A DNA stretch of 64,000 nucleotides from Alkalihalophilus marmarensis DSM 21297 (lineage in GTDB: Bacteria; Bacillota; Bacilli; Bacillales; Bacillaceae_D): contig NZ_ATAE01000035.1 in assembly GCF_000474275.2 (NCBI RefSeq), forward strand, positions 1 to 64,000. The letters are read 5' to 3'. A program made the position numbers and the translations under genes. Under the pieces are notes generated by a model that made no database searches, was not told the DNA's origin, and worked only from the letters and a program-made list of their open reading frames with translations. Shown piece by piece: positions 19,335 through 31,511 of this stretch (position 1 is its first letter; each line of letters starts with the position of its first letter).

Positions 19335-20756
19335 CTATGTTGTTAGTGTTTTTCCTTTTTTGTAGTCACGTACATCAACAAAATGGCCAGCAAGAGCTGT
19401 TGCAGCTGCCATCTCAGGACTAACCAAATGTGTTCTAGAACCTTTTCCTTGGCGTCCCTCAAAATTTCGATTGGATGTAGAGGCACAGCGTTCTCCTTCC
19501 GGAACGACATCAGGGTTCATACTTAAACACATGCTGCACCCAGAATCGCGCCACTCAAAACCAGCTTCAATAAATAATTGATCCAAGCCCTCTTTCTCCG
19601 CTTGTTTCTTTACTTTTTGAGAACCAGGTACGACCAATGCACGCACGCCGTCCGCTACTTTTCTTCCATTAATGATTGATGCTGCTGCACGAAGATCGCT
19701 TAGACGGGAATTTGTACAGGAACCGATAAAGACATGCTGAACTGCTACTTCTTGAATTGGTGTTCCTGGTTTTAAATCCATATATTCCAATGCTTGCTCG
19801 ATCCCACGTCTATCTGCCTCAGATACCGCTTCACTTGGAGATGGAATTAACTTCGAAACACCGATCCCTTGCGACGGGTTTGTGCCCCAAGTAACCATTG
19901 GTTCAATCTCTTCGGCACGAATCGTTACTGTTCGGTCGTATTTTGCTCCCTCATCCGTGGCTAGTTTGCTCCATTGTTGCGTTAGCTCTTTGAATGCTTC
20001 CCCACTCGGAACATATTCGCGGCCTTCTAAGTAATCAAATGTAACTTGGTCTGGGCTGATTAAGCCAGCTTTCGCGCCAGCTTCAATGGACATATTACAA
20101 ATAGTCATTCTCTCTTCCATTGTCATTCCGCGAATTGCTTCGCCTGTAAATTCGATGACCGAACCCGTTCCGACATCGACCCCGAATTTTGCGATAATCG
20201 CTAAAATAACATCTTTTGCTGAAATGCCAGGTTTAAGCTTGCCGTCAATGTTCACTTCCAATGTTTTTGGCTTTGACTGCCAAAGGGATTGTGCAGCCAA
20301 GACATGCTCTACCTCACTTGTACCAATACCAAAGGCAAGCGCCCCAAAAGCCCCGTGTGTGGATGTGTGACTATCTCCGCAAACAATCGTTTTCCCAGGT
20401 TGAGTAAGGCCCAGTTCAGGACCAATTACGTGGACAATACCATTCTCCGGATGTTCAAGATCAACTACATCAATTCCAAATTCATCACAGTTTTTCTGAA
20501 GGGTTTCAATCTGCGTTTTGGCAATCTGATCTGTAATATTGTAACGATCCACCGTCGGAACATTATGATCCATCGTTGCAAATGTTAAATCCGGTCTCCT
20601 TACCTTTCGATTGTTTAGCCTTAGGCCTTCAAATGCTTGAGGAGATGTCACTTCATGTACCATGTGCAGGTCAATATAGAGCAAACTCGGCTTACCTTCC
20701 TCCTTAATGACTTCATGCTGATCCCATATTTTCTCTATAATCGTTTTTGGGGTCAT
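19335..20756 (-). CDS. leuC: 3-Isopropylmalate dehydratase large subunit
   Basis: Aconitase-family [4Fe-4S] subunit. The 473-aa protein carries the cluster cysteines in [16 protein letters not shown] and [13 protein letters not shown], the active-site [16 protein letters not shown] motif and [20 protein letters not shown] at the C terminus. Shine-Dalgarno GGGAGGG precedes the ATG at 20756. The 137-nt gap from leuB is unusual in an otherwise tight operon; it contains a 15-nt tandem repeat and a hairpin. Confidence 0.97.
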   Translation of the reverse strand: MTPKTIIEKIWDQHEVIKEEGKPSLLYIDLHMVHEVTSPQAFEGLRLNNRKVRRPDLTFATMDHNVPTVDRYNITDQIAKTQIETLQKNCDEFGIDVVDLEHPENGIVHVIGPELGLTQPGKTIVCGDSHTSTHGAFGALAFGIGTSEVEHVLAAQSLWQSKPKTLEVNIDGKLKPGISAKDVILAIIAKFGVDVGTGSVIEFTGEAIRGMTMEERMTICNMSIEAGAKAGLISPDQVTFDYLEGREYVPSGEAFKELTQQWSKLATDEGAKYDRTVTIRAEEIEPMVTWGTNPSQGIGVSKLIPSPSEAVSEADRRGIEQALEYMDLKPGTPIQEVAVQHVFIGSCTNSRLSDLRAAASIINGRKVADGVRALVVPGSQKVKKQAEKEGLDQLFIEAGFEWRDSGCSMCLSMNPDVVPEGERCASTSNRNFEGRQGKGSRTHLVSPEMAAATALAGHFVDVRDYKKGKTLTT

Positions 20757-20792
20757 ATGATTTCCCTCCCTTTTCTTTATTAATTGTTTATA

Positions 20793-20837
20793 TACAAATG
20801 TTTTACGTACAAATATTTCACGTCCAAATGTATCATT
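20793..20837. repeat. Three 15-nt tandem repeats in the leuB-leuC gap
   Basis: TACAAATGTTTTACG, TACAAATATTTCACG and TCCAAATGTATCATT in direct succession, the third more diverged. Confidence 0.75.
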
Positions 20838-20862
20838 TAGATGATCAAGGTATTAAAAGAGG

Positions 20863-20882
20863 GCAATGGATGAATCCACTGC
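20863..20882 (-). other. Intercistronic hairpin between leuB and leuC
   Basis: In the minus-strand RNA GCAGTGGAT and ATCCATTGC can pair (one G-U). It has no T-run, so it is more likely an mRNA processing or stability element than a terminator. Confidence 0.4.
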
Positions 20883-20893
20883 ACCTGCTTTTA

Positions 20894-21979
20894 TTACACA
20901 CGAATATGGTTTAATTGCTTAATGACCTCATCTGTCACTTCATCTGTTGAAGCCTGCGCCTCTCCCTCTTTTGCAAGGTCAGCTGTACGAACTCCACTTT
21001 CAAGCACCGCGCTGACAGCTTCCTCAAGCACACGAGCTTCCTCTTCTAATCCGAATTCATATTTTAGCAGCATGGCAACAGACGAAATTGTCGCAAGCGG
21101 ATTCGCTTTGTTTGTTCCAGCAATATCAGGAGCTGATCCATGAATTGGCTCATATAAACTTGGTCCAACTGCAGAGAGACTGGCAGACGGCAGCATCCCA
21201 AGAGATCCAGTCAGCATAGAAGCTTCATCACTTAAAATATCACCAAACATATTCTCTGTCACAACGACATCAAAGTAAGCCGGCTGACGAATTAACTGCA
21301 TTGCAGCATTATCTACAAGCATATGTTCATAGCTTACATCTGGGTAATCAGCTGCTACCTGCTCCACTACTTCTCTCCATAAACGGCTTGATTCAAGTAC
21401 ATTCGCTTTATCTACTGAGGTTACTTTTCCGCGTCTGACTTGAGCCAATTCAAAGCCCTTACGAACGATACGTTCAATTTCATAACGTGTATAGGTAAGC
21501 GTATCAATGGCTATTTCATCACCGCCTTCCCCTTTACGCTCACGAGGTTCGCCGAAGTAGATGCCCCCTGTTAGTTCCCGTACAATAATAAAATCTACTC
21601 CTTTGATTCTCTCAGGCTTTAAAGGCGAAGCATCCAGTAAACTTTCATAGCATGTGACTGGTCTAAGATTTGCAAATAATTGCAGCTCTTTTCTTAATTT
21701 GAGCAGCCCTTTTTCAGGACGCATTTCAGGTGCTAATTGATCCCACTTAGGGCCCCCGACTGCGCCAAGGATGATCGCATCACTCTGACGGCAAACTTCA
21801 AGAGTCTGATCAGGAAGCGGGTTCTCGTGCTGATCAACAGCACACCCGCCGATATCTGCAAACGTATAGTCAAATTGATGATTAAATTGTTCAGCAAGCT
21901 GGTCTAACACTCGTAGTGCTGAGCCTACTACTTCTGGTCCAATCCCGTCTCCAGGAAGGACAGCAATGGTCTTTTTCAT
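20894..21979 (-). CDS. leuB: 3-Isopropylmalate dehydrogenase
   Basis: NAD-dependent oxidative decarboxylation of 3-isopropylmalate to 2-ketoisocaproate. The 361-aa protein shows VLPGDGIGPEVVGSALRVL at the N terminus, substrate loop VRELTGGIYFGEPR, the metal/substrate signature NMFGDILSDEASMLTGSLGM and adenine site EPIHGSAPDIAGTNKANP. GGAGGG lies 8 nt before the ATG and the leuA stop is 11 nt upstream. Confidence 0.97.
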   Translation of the reverse strand: MKKTIAVLPGDGIGPEVVGSALRVLDQLAEQFNHQFDYTFADIGGCAVDQHENPLPDQTLEVCRQSDAIILGAVGGPKWDQLAPEMRPEKGLLKLRKELQLFANLRPVTCYESLLDASPLKPERIKGVDFIIVRELTGGIYFGEPRERKGEGGDEIAIDTLTYTRYEIERIVRKGFELAQVRRGKVTSVDKANVLESSRLWREVVEQVAADYPDVSYEHMLVDNAAMQLIRQPAYFDVVVTENMFGDILSDEASMLTGSLGMLPSASLSAVGPSLYEPIHGSAPDIAGTNKANPLATISSVAMLLKYEFGLEEEARVLEEAVSAVLESGVRTADLAKEGEAQASTDEVTDEVIKQLNHIRV

Positions 21980-21990
21980 ACTGAGCCCTC

Positions 21991-24556
<2,566 letters not shown>

Positions 24557-24597
24557 TCATCTCTCCCTTGTTTTGGTTGTTTTAGTTTTTTAATTTA

Positions 24598-25119
24598 TTA
24601 GTTAATTAAGGTTAAACGATAGGAATCATTGAGCGGTTTTTTATGACCGCGATTAAATGCTGTGATACCTGTACGCGCCAATTCTTTGATCCCATACGGC
24701 CTCAAAAGATCAATAAATGCTTCCACTTTTGGATGGTCTCCAGTAATTTGGATCGTCATGCTCTCACGGCCGATATCAATAATCGACGCTCTAAATGGAT
24801 TCACTAGAGCAGCAATCTCTCCCCTTTGAGCCGTAGATGCCACAATTTTAATTAAAGCTAGTTCTCTAGCTACAATCGCCTCATCTGTGATGTCTTTTAC
24901 TTTTAACACATCCACTTGCTTATTCAGCTGTTTAATGACCTGCTCTACATTTTCCATTTGATCAGCGTTTACGACAAAGGTCATTCTTGAAATAGAAGGA
25001 TTCTCTGTCACGCCAACTGTAATGCTCTCAATGTTGTAATGCCTTCTTGCAAATAAACCTGTAATTCGATTCAGCACACCAGATGTATTGTTTACTAGGG
25101 CTGTGATCGTACGTTTCAT
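24598..25119 (-). CDS. ilvN: Acetolactate synthase small (regulatory) subunit
   Basis: Regulatory partner of IlvB, called ilvH or ilvN in Bacillus. The 173-aa protein begins with an ACT domain ([31 protein letters not shown]), which binds valine for feedback inhibition, followed by the AHAS C-terminal domain (ELALIKI...[18 protein letters not shown]). Its ATG overlaps the ilvB TGA (CCATGA), giving coupled synthesis of the two subunits. Confidence 0.96.
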   Translation of the reverse strand: MKRTITALVNNTSGVLNRITGLFARRHYNIESITVGVTENPSISRMTFVVNADQMENVEQVIKQLNKQVDVLKVKDITDEAIVARELALIKIVASTAQRGEIAALVNPFRASIIDIGRESMTIQITGDHPKVEAFIDLLRPYGIKELARTGITAFNRGHKKPLNDSYRLTLIN

Positions 25120-26840
25120 GGCTTAACCCCCTCCATTTGGTGCTGTCCTTTCCCTGGTGAAATCATAGGGTAGACATTTTCTTGTTTCGCTACCCTGCAG
25201 TCCATTAAGACTGGTCCAGGATAGTCAAACATTTCTTTTAGAGCAGATTCTAGCTCGTGCAGCTCATTTACCTGCATTCCTTTAATATCATAGGCTTCAG
25301 CTAGCTTCACAAAGTTTGGCTGAATCGGGAATAAAGAGTTTGAGTAACGCTCTCCGTGGAATAACTGCTGCCATTGTCTAACCATTCCAAGAGCGGCATT
25401 GTTAACAATCATGATTTTAATTGGCAGGTTCAGCTCTTGCAGGATAGAAAGCTCTTGGGCTGTCATTTGAAATCCTGCATCTCCAATGATCGCTACAACC
25501 GGTTTATCCGGCTTTGCAAATTGAGCTCCAATGGCCGCCGGGAAACCGAATCCCATTGTTCCAAGGCCGCCTGAGGTTACCCATTGGTTAGGATGATTGA
25601 ACTTATAGAACTGAGCAGACCACATTTGATGCTGACCAACATCTGTTGTCACGACCGCTTCACCTTTTGTCACTTCATAAATCTTTTCGATTAGGTGCTG
25701 CGGCTTGATTGTTTCACCGTCTTGGACATACCATAATGGATACTCTTCTTTCAGCCCGCTCAACCAAGTTTTCCACTCCTGATGGTCACCGCGCTCTCCC
25801 TGTTCTTCAATCAACATTTTCAGCGCTTCTTTGGCATCCCCTACTACTGGAATCTCTGTCGGAACATTTTTGCCGATTTCAGCAGGATCGATATCAATAT
25901 GAGCCACTTTTGCGTTTGGAGCAAAGTGTGCCAAATTTCCAGTTAATCGATCATCAAAACGTGCACCGATACTAATTAAAAGATCAGCTTCGTGGAGAGC
26001 CATGTTCGCCGTATACGTCCCATGCATTCCAGCCATCCCAAGATGTAATTCATCTTCACCTGGGAAGCTGCCTAACCCTAATAGAGTGTTCACTACAGGA
26101 ATTTGCTGTTGCTCTACATACCGAGCGAGTTCTTCTGAAGCTTTTGCGTGCAGAACTCCTGCCCCAGCAAGAATGACTGGCTTTTTAGCCGTTGTGACGG
26201 AATCAACCACCTTGCGAATTTGCAATTTGTTTGGAATAACCGTCGGCTGATACCCCGGGAGGTCAACCTCTTTATCGTAATCAAATAATCCTGTTGCTAA
26301 AGATACGTCTTTAGGGAGGTCGATTAATACAGGTCCTGGTCTTCCAGTCGTTGCAATATGGAAAGCCTCTTTAATAATTCTTGGCAGCTCATCAACAGAG
26401 CGTACTTGGTAGTTATGTTTAGTGATTGGCATCGTAATTCCAATCATATCCGCCTCTTGGAAAGCATCTGTTCCAATGACTGTTGTTGCTACCTGTCCCG
26501 TAATAACTACAAGCGGCAGGGAATCAATCATCGCATCAGCAATTCCTGTCACAACATTTGTCGCTCCCGGCCCTGATGTCACAATACAAACACCAGGCTT
26601 TCCAGATACTCTTGCATACCCTTCAGCTGCGTGAATCGCACCTTGCTCATGTCTCGCTAAAATATGTCTGATTCCTGTTTTATAGATTTCATCGTAGGTT
26701 GGAAGAATAGCTCCTCCTGGGTATCCAAAAATGACATCAACATCCTCACAGGCTAATGCTTTAATCAGCATACTAGAACCCGACATTTCTTTTGCATGTG
26801 CATTTGTTTCGGTTTCCATACTTTGCAACTTTGTGCTCAC
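25116..26840 (-). CDS. ilvB: Acetolactate synthase large (catalytic) subunit
   Basis: ThDP-dependent condensation of pyruvate to acetolactate. The 574-aa protein has the catalytic glutamate region [19 protein letters not shown]-type motif [10 protein letters not shown] and the ThDP/Mg motif beginning [20 protein letters not shown], where GDA replaces the more usual GDG as I recall also for B. subtilis. It starts with GTG at 26840 after GAGGAGGAAGAG. First gene downstream of the leucine T-box, heading ilvB-ilvN-ilvC-leuABCD. Confidence 0.96.
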   Translation of the reverse strand: MSTKLQSMETETNAHAKEMSGSSMLIKALACEDVDVIFGYPGGAILPTYDEIYKTGIRHILARHEQGAIHAAEGYARVSGKPGVCIVTSGPGATNVVTGIADAMIDSLPLVVITGQVATTVIGTDAFQEADMIGITMPITKHNYQVRSVDELPRIIKEAFHIATTGRPGPVLIDLPKDVSLATGLFDYDKEVDLPGYQPTVIPNKLQIRKVVDSVTTAKKPVILAGAGVLHAKASEELARYVEQQQIPVVNTLLGLGSFPGEDELHLGMAGMHGTYTANMALHEADLLISIGARFDDRLTGNLAHFAPNAKVAHIDIDPAEIGKNVPTEIPVVGDAKEALKMLIEEQGERGDHQEWKTWLSGLKEEYPLWYVQDGETIKPQHLIEKIYEVTKGEAVVTTDVGQHQMWSAQFYKFNHPNQWVTSGGLGTMGFGFPAAIGAQFAKPDKPVVAIIGDAGFQMTAQELSILQELNLPIKIMIVNNAALGMVRQWQQLFHGERYSNSLFPIQPNFVKLAEAYDIKGMQVNELHELESALKEMFDYPGPVLMDCRVAKQENVYPMISPGKGQHQMEGVKP

Positions 26841-26922
26841 ATCTCTTCCTCCTCACAAACTATCTTTTTGAACATTCTGTATTTTCTTTGTGAATTAGTA
26901 TCTTGTATCTTTTTTATCAAAT

Positions 26923-27206
26923 AAAAAAATCTTTCCACTCCACAACAAGCCGTTAAGGTAACGACTGAAGGGGTGAAAAGATTTTTTTCACGGTACCACC
27001 CTTGTTCGCTGAATAAAATGCATTCAGCCTTATGGACAAGCCAGGCTTATCACGTTTTGATAACGAGTGCTTTTAACACTCGACCAACCCTAGTAGAATA
27101 TTCGTTCAGGTTGACACTCAGAGGTGAGCTTCTTCATTAGAGCAACGCCGCCTCTCAGCACCAGCAGCTCTCTGTAGTTGCTACTTCTAATGAATACTTT
27201 TCCTCT
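26923..27206 (-). promoter_or_regulatory. T-box leader of the ilv-leu operon, probable leucine specifier
   Basis: The conserved T-box sequence AAGGGTGGTACCGTG is at 26989-27003 on the minus strand. It is followed by a terminator in which AATCTTTTCAC pairs with GTGGAAAGATT, ending in seven T residues (26923-26987). Upstream, stem I shows the AGTATT motif, helix TTCATTAG/CTAATGAA, base AGAGG/CCTCT and the specifier context GAAG-CTC-ACCTCTGAG. Aligned with glycine T-boxes, the codon is CTC (27126-27128), leucine, matching the operon. Uncharged tRNA-Leu is expected to stabilise the antiterminator. The 5' base of stem I is only about 15 nt after the ilvD stop. Confidence 0.93.
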
Positions 27207-27221
27207 TCTTCGTTTTAACTA

Positions 27222-28889
27222 TTAAATTTTCATAACTCCGCCAGTATTCGCGGATGTAACTAATTTTGAGTAACGTGCTAAATATCCTTTTTTCACCTTA
27301 GGTTCAGGTGCTACAAAACCTTCTTTACGCTCTGCATGTTCTTCAGGTGTAACTAACCATTCCAGCGTACGGTTCGTTAAATCGATGCGGATCTTATCTC
27401 CGTTTTCAACGAATGCGATCGGACCGCCTTCCGCTGCTTCAGGAGAAATATGACCAATCGAAATTCCTCGAGATGCACCTGAGAACCTTCCATCTGTAAT
27501 CAGAGCAACCTTTGTACCAAGTCCTCTACCTACAATCGATGATGTCGGTGCGAGCATTTCTGGCATTCCTGGTCCGCCTTTAGGTCCCTCATAGCGGATA
27601 ACGACTACATGACCTTCCTTAACGGTTCCCTCATCAATTCCTTTTTGAGCATCATCTTGAGAGTTAAAGATAATTGCTTCTCCTTCAAATACCTTAATCG
27701 AAGGATCAACAGCCCCTACTTTGATCACTGCCCCATCCGGTGCAAGGTTTCCATAAAGAATGGAAAGGCCGCCGACAGGACTATAAGGATTATCTTTGCG
27801 ACGAATAACATCGTCGTTTGTAATTTCTGCATGTGCTACATTTTCATATAAGCTCTTGCCAGTAATCGTAATTCGATCAGGGTGAATCGCTCCGTCAATA
27901 TGACAAAGCTCTTTCATAATCGCACTTACTCCCCCGGCTTGATGAACATCATCCATTGAATAATCAGAAGCAGGACTGATTTTAGATAAATAAGGCACTC
28001 TCTCAGCCACTTTATTAATCCGATTTAAGTCGTACTCAATTTCTGCTTCATTCGCAATAGCTAATGTATGAAGAACTGTATTTGTTGATCCGCCCATTGC
28101 CATATCTAGAGCAAAGGCATCATCAATTGCTTCTTCTGTAATGATATCGCGAGGCTTAATATCTTTTTCAATTAAGTTCATTAAATGCTTAGCTGCATCC
28201 TTAATTAATTGGTGGCGAGCTTCGCTTGTCGCAACCATAGTACCGTTACCAGGCAGGGCCACACCAAGCATTTCCATTAAGGAGTTCATCGAGTTTGCTG
28301 TGAACATTCCAGAACAAGATCCGCAAGTCGGACAAGCACTCTGTTCAATTTCAAGCAGCTCTTCTCTTGTCATAGCCCCTGATGAGAATGCCCCGACTCC
28401 TTCAAATACAGAAGCAAGTGAAAGGCTTTTTCCATCTTTTGTACGCCCTGCTTCCATCGGTCCTCCTGATACAAATACAGAAGGGACATTCGTTCTAACA
28501 GAAGCCATTAACATCCCTGGTGTGATTTTATCGCAGTTTGGAATGTAGAATACTCCGTCAAACCAGTGCGCATTGATTACTGTTTCTGCTGCATCACAGA
28601 TAATTTCTCGGCTCGGAAGCGAGTAACGCATCCCGATATGCCCCATAGCAATTCCATCATCTACGCCGATCGTGTTAAATTCGAATGGAATTCCACCTGC
28701 ATCTCTAATTGCTTGCTTAGCTACTTCTGCAAATTTATTAAGATGCATGTGGCCTGGAATAATATCAATATATGAATTACACACTCCGATAAATGGTTTA
28801 TCCATTTCATCTTCTCGTACACCAGCGGCTCTCAGTAAGCTTCGGTGTGGTGCGCGATCGATGCCTTTTTTAATCATGTCACTTCTCAT
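27222..28889 (-). CDS. ilvD: Dihydroxy-acid dehydratase
   Basis: Fe-S enzyme that dehydrates dihydroxy-acids to 2-keto acids in valine and isoleucine synthesis. The 555-aa protein has cluster cysteines in [25 protein letters not shown] and [18 protein letters not shown], and the C-terminal [17 protein letters not shown] motif. It follows ilvE by 75 nt and precedes the T-box with no terminator between, so transcripts from the ilvE promoter should reach the T-box. Confidence 0.97.
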   Translation of the reverse strand: MRSDMIKKGIDRAPHRSLLRAAGVREDEMDKPFIGVCNSYIDIIPGHMHLNKFAEVAKQAIRDAGGIPFEFNTIGVDDGIAMGHIGMRYSLPSREIICDAAETVINAHWFDGVFYIPNCDKITPGMLMASVRTNVPSVFVSGGPMEAGRTKDGKSLSLASVFEGVGAFSSGAMTREELLEIEQSACPTCGSCSGMFTANSMNSLMEMLGVALPGNGTMVATSEARHQLIKDAAKHLMNLIEKDIKPRDIITEEAIDDAFALDMAMGGSTNTVLHTLAIANEAEIEYDLNRINKVAERVPYLSKISPASDYSMDDVHQAGGVSAIMKELCHIDGAIHPDRITITGKSLYENVAHAEITNDDVIRRKDNPYSPVGGLSILYGNLAPDGAVIKVGAVDPSIKVFEGEAIIFNSQDDAQKGIDEGTVKEGHVVVIRYEGPKGGPGMPEMLAPTSSIVGRGLGTKVALITDGRFSGASRGISIGHISPEAAEGGPIAFVENGDKIRIDLTNRTLEWLVTPEEHAERKEGFVAPEPKVKKGYLARYSKLVTSANTGGVMKI

Positions 28890-28964
28890 ATTATCGCCCC
28901 TAATTTCCCTTGCTTCTCTCCACTCCGCTCGTCTATTACTATCTCTATATAAGACTAACTAGTC

Positions 28965-29870
28965 TCAACTGACTTCTATCTGTTCTTTTTCTGTATATAC
29001 TTTCTCTCCATCTTCTACAACACGCTTACGGAAGGCCGCTAACAACTTATTCGTTTCCTTTCCTGGTGTCCCATCTCCGATGACTCTCCCATCTACTTTT
29101 ACAACAGCAATCACTTCTGCAGCTGTACCTGTTAAGAAGACTTCATCAGCAACATAAACATCGTGTCTAGTAAAAGGTTCTTCCCTCATGTCGTAACCAA
29201 GCTCATTAGCGAGCTCGATAATTGCATTACGAGTAATCCCTTCTAGAGCTCCAATATATCCTGGAGGAGTGAGAATCTTGTTGCCTTTTACGATAAATAC
29301 ATTGTCCGCAGATCCCTCTGCAACATAGCCTTGATCGTTCAGCATAAGTGCTTCACTTACTCCAGCTAAACTGGCTTCAATTTTTACGAGGATATTATTT
29401 AGATAGTTCAGTGATTTCACTTTTGGACTTAGTACATCAGGCCGGTTTCTTCTCGTAGCAACCGTTACAATTTCAAGTCCTGTTTTGTAGAGTTCTTTAG
29501 GGAATAAAGCTAATTCCTCTGCAATCACTATGACTTGCGGCTTTGCACAAGATGATGGGTCAAGCCCGAGATTGCCTACACCTCTTGAGATCACTAAACG
29601 AATATAAGCATTTTTTAATTCGTTTTTTCTTAATGTTTGGACAACAATGTCCGTCATTTCTTCTTTCGAATGAGGAATCTCTAACATGATTGACTTTGCT
29701 GAATAATACAATCTGTCAAGATGTTCGTCTAGTCTAAAGACATTTCCATCGTAGACACGAATGCCTTCAAATACGCCATCACCATATAGAAATCCGTGAT
29801 CATAAACAGACACTTTGGCTTCATGTTTCAAAACAAATTGTCCATTTAAATAGATCCACTGTTCACTCAT
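28965..29870 (-). CDS. ilvE: Branched-chain amino acid aminotransferase (fold type IV)
   Basis: PLP enzyme for the final transamination to Val, Leu and Ile. The 301-aa protein is of the short IlvE group (about 300 aa), with VYDHGFLYGDGVFEGIRVY near the N terminus, the likely PLP lysine in VKSLNYLNNILVKIEA, and EGSADNVFIVKGNKILTPP. Start at 29870 has GGAGAG 8 nt upstream; a 14-codon upstream extension is unlikely. D-amino acid aminotransferases share the fold, but gene context (ilvD, ilvB) favours IlvE. Confidence 0.92.
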   Translation of the reverse strand: MSEQWIYLNGQFVLKHEAKVSVYDHGFLYGDGVFEGIRVYDGNVFRLDEHLDRLYYSAKSIMLEIPHSKEEMTDIVVQTLRKNELKNAYIRLVISRGVGNLGLDPSSCAKPQVIVIAEELALFPKELYKTGLEIVTVATRRNRPDVLSPKVKSLNYLNNILVKIEASLAGVSEALMLNDQGYVAEGSADNVFIVKGNKILTPPGYIGALEGITRNAIIELANELGYDMREEPFTRHDVYVADEVFLTGTAAEVIAVVKVDGRVIGDGTPGKETNKLLAAFRKRVVEDGEKVYTEKEQIEVS

Positions 29871-30004
29871 GCTGCTCACTCTCCAATCAGGCAAAACAAT
29901 GTCACAAACCATGTTGCCAAGCTCGTTTTACAACTAAAAAGGAACCTAGAATGTATCTTCCCTGAGCGGACATTTGTTTTTTCTAAGTTGTTTATTTGAG
30001 GTTT

Positions 30005-30033
30005 ATAATACGCTCATTTTGGGAAAGGGTCAA
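30005..30033 (-). promoter_or_regulatory. Sigma-A promoter of ilvE-ilvD
   Basis: TTGACC, 17-nt spacer, TATTAT on the minus strand. Predicted start near 29998, giving a leader of about 125 nt. The leader showed no second T-box motif. Confidence 0.75.
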
Positions 30034-30052
30034 CCACTTTCGGTAAAATAAT

Positions 30053-30082
30053 TTGACAATTTTGATTTATCCGAACTATTGT
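30053..30082 (+). promoter_or_regulatory. Candidate divergent promoter for the 30184 gene
   Basis: Perfect TTGACA with TATTGT after 18 nt on the plus strand, back-to-back with the ilvE promoter. The -10 matches only 4/6. Confidence 0.4.
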
Positions 30083-30183
30083 ATACGCTTACACTTATAT
30101 CCTGCTTGCGTTACAGCTCTTTAAAATTCTTTTTATTTTTTATTCATAGAATCTGTCGAAAGCGGAAAAGATATAGTTGGGTG

Positions 30184-30594
30184 ATGAAGATGAAATGTAA
30201 GCAACTGTTCCGCTTGGTTTACTTATCTAAACGCTTTCCTTACATTCGATTGAGACAAAAAAGGAAAGCCTCTTTAATTTTAGTTCAAGAAAACGAGAAT
30301 AGCTGCCGGACAGAAGGGGAACGAATCCTCTATGAGAAATTAAGAGAATCCGGATATTATCCGACCCCGCATTATAAGATGTTGGGCAGTACGGTAAACA
30401 TGGCTCTTGTACCATTCAGGCTTGCTTTGATGGAACGGACATCAGGAGTTGATGAAAAGAAGCTTGTAAGATCGTTCAAGAAAAAAGGCTGGAGTGTATT
30501 GTTTTACGAGGAAGATACGATGCTTTCTGACACACACAATTACTTAAGAGAAATTAGACAGCAAGCAAGACCAACAAAAAACGTCTCCGTATAA
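30184..30594 (+). CDS. Small orphan protein, possible degenerate DUF559/Vsr-like fold
   Basis: No firm function. The 136-aa protein has a basic N terminus, then ENSCRTEGERILYEKLRESG, ALVPFRLALMERTSG and SFKKKGWSVLFYEEDTMLS. The order (acidic helix, two strands with an E, then KKGW-x-VLFYEE) recalls the DUF559/Vsr branch of PD-(D/E)XK nucleases, but the usual first catalytic Asp appears to be Asn (VNMALVP) and no E-x-K follows, so a nuclease would probably be inactive. ATG 30184 has only a weak site (GTTGGGTG). It ends inside its own terminator, beside two tRNA genes. Confidence 0.65.
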   Translation: MKMKCKQLFRLVYLSKRFPYIRLRQKRKASLILVQENENSCRTEGERILYEKLRESGYYPTPHYKMLGSTVNMALVPFRLALMERTSGVDEKKLVRSFKKKGWSVLFYEEDTMLSDTHNYLREIRQQARPTKNVSV

Positions 30595-30612
30595 ATACGG
30601 AGACGTTTTATT
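30579..30612 (+). terminator. Terminator of the 30184 gene
   Basis: AACGTCTCCGTAT and its complement form a 13-bp stem with a 2-nt centre, followed by TTTATTATATTT on the plus strand. The stop codon of the gene lies in the hairpin centre. Confidence 0.8.
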
Positions 30613-30635
30613 ATATTTATTATGTATTACAGAAA

Positions 30636-30712
<77 letters not shown>

Positions 30713-30714
30713 AA

Positions 30715-30785
30715 AGCGGGTGATGAGAATCGAACTCACATCATCAGCTTGGAAGGCTGAGGTTTTACCACTAAACTACACCCGC
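30715..30785 (-). tRNA. tRNA-Gly (anticodon TCC)
   Basis: Acceptor GCGGGTG/CACCCGC, D-loop AGTGGT, anticodon loop CTTCCAA on TCAGC/GCTGA, T-loop TTCGATT. CCA is not encoded. It lies 2 nt upstream of tRNA-Arg in a shared transcript. Confidence 0.97.
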
Positions 30786-30859
30786 ATGTTAAATTAGCTT
30801 TCGCGAAAACGCATGTTACTCATTAAATTCGGTCAGATCAGTTACTGACGACGCTTATA

Positions 30860-30888
30860 AATATACCTTATAAAACAGTAAGTGTCAA
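30860..30888 (-). promoter_or_regulatory. Promoter of the tRNA-Gly/tRNA-Arg pair
   Basis: TTGACA, exactly 17 nt, TATATT on the minus strand, about 75 nt before the tRNA-Gly 5' end. Confidence 0.85.
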
Positions 30889-30930
30889 TAAAAATCCTAT
30901 AATTTTTTTGGATAAAATTCCACTTATTAA

Positions 30931-30956
30931 GAAGACGGTCAAAATGGACCGTCTTC
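30931..30956 (-). terminator. Terminator-like hairpin after ysnB
   Basis: GAAGACGGTC/GACCGTCTTC, 10 bp with a 6-nt loop, 12 nt after the ysnB stop. The T-run on the minus strand is poor (TTAATAAG). Confidence 0.6.
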
Positions 30957-30967
30957 CCCTTGCTTCT

Positions 30968-31480
30968 TCATCTCGAGTAAGTGCGGGATAGATCTGTTAA
31001 CTTCTCACCGCTGGCTCTTTCATAAAAGCTAACCTCTACCTGAGTATCCGTTATGTCACAGATAACATATGTTTGCTCTTTAGGCTTTCGTGGCAGACGC
31101 ATGCTGCCTGGATTAATGAATAGCACTCCTTGCTCCATAAAACAATCTGCTACGTGTGAATGACCGAAACAAACCAAGTTTGCTCCTACTTCTTCTGCAC
31201 GATAACTCAGAGGAACATACGTCATCTTTACGTTATAATGGTGACCATGAGTAACATACACCGTAAGCGACCCATAAGTTTCTTTTATTTCTTCAGGAAA
31301 ATCTGCTCCAAAATCACAGTTTCCTTTCACTGTCTTCACTCCATTTAGCTCTTTGGAATCAACCTGCAATTCAGAATCTCCGCAATGAATGAGCTCATCA
31401 ACTTCATGCTTATGGCGGTCGACCACTTGAACAACCTCATCTGTCCACCCGTGGCTATCACTCATAATTAACAGCTTCAA
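30968..31480 (-). CDS. ysnB: YsnB-like metallophosphoesterase
   Basis: Calcineurin-like phosphoesterase of the MJ0936/YfcE type; physiological substrate unknown. The 170-aa protein carries metal-binding motifs LLIMSDSHGW, LIHCGDSE, VKGNCDF, VTHGHHYNV and CFGHSHVAD. I choose TTG at 31480 because GGGAGG lies 7-8 nt upstream; an ATG at 31504 would add 8 residues but has no ribosome site and begins just after the rdgB stop. Last gene of the rph-rdgB-ysnB cluster, as in B. subtilis. Confidence 0.9.
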   Translation of the reverse strand: MKLLIMSDSHGWTDEVVQVVDRHKHEVDELIHCGDSELQVDSKELNGVKTVKGNCDFGADFPEEIKETYGSLTVYVTHGHHYNVKMTYVPLSYRAEEVGANLVCFGHSHVADCFMEQGVLFINPGSMRLPRKPKEQTYVICDITDTQVEVSFYERASGEKLTDLSRTYSR

Positions 31481-31511
31481 ACGATCTCCTCCCTTGATTG
31501 CCATTTATTCT

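Noticed and set aside
28141-28548. 135-codon ORF antisense to ilvD
   Set aside because: Shadow of a highly conserved gene; no ribosome site and low-complexity composition.
30715-30785. Integration site at the tRNA pair
   Set aside because: No duplicated tRNA 3' end, integrase or phage-like genes nearby.
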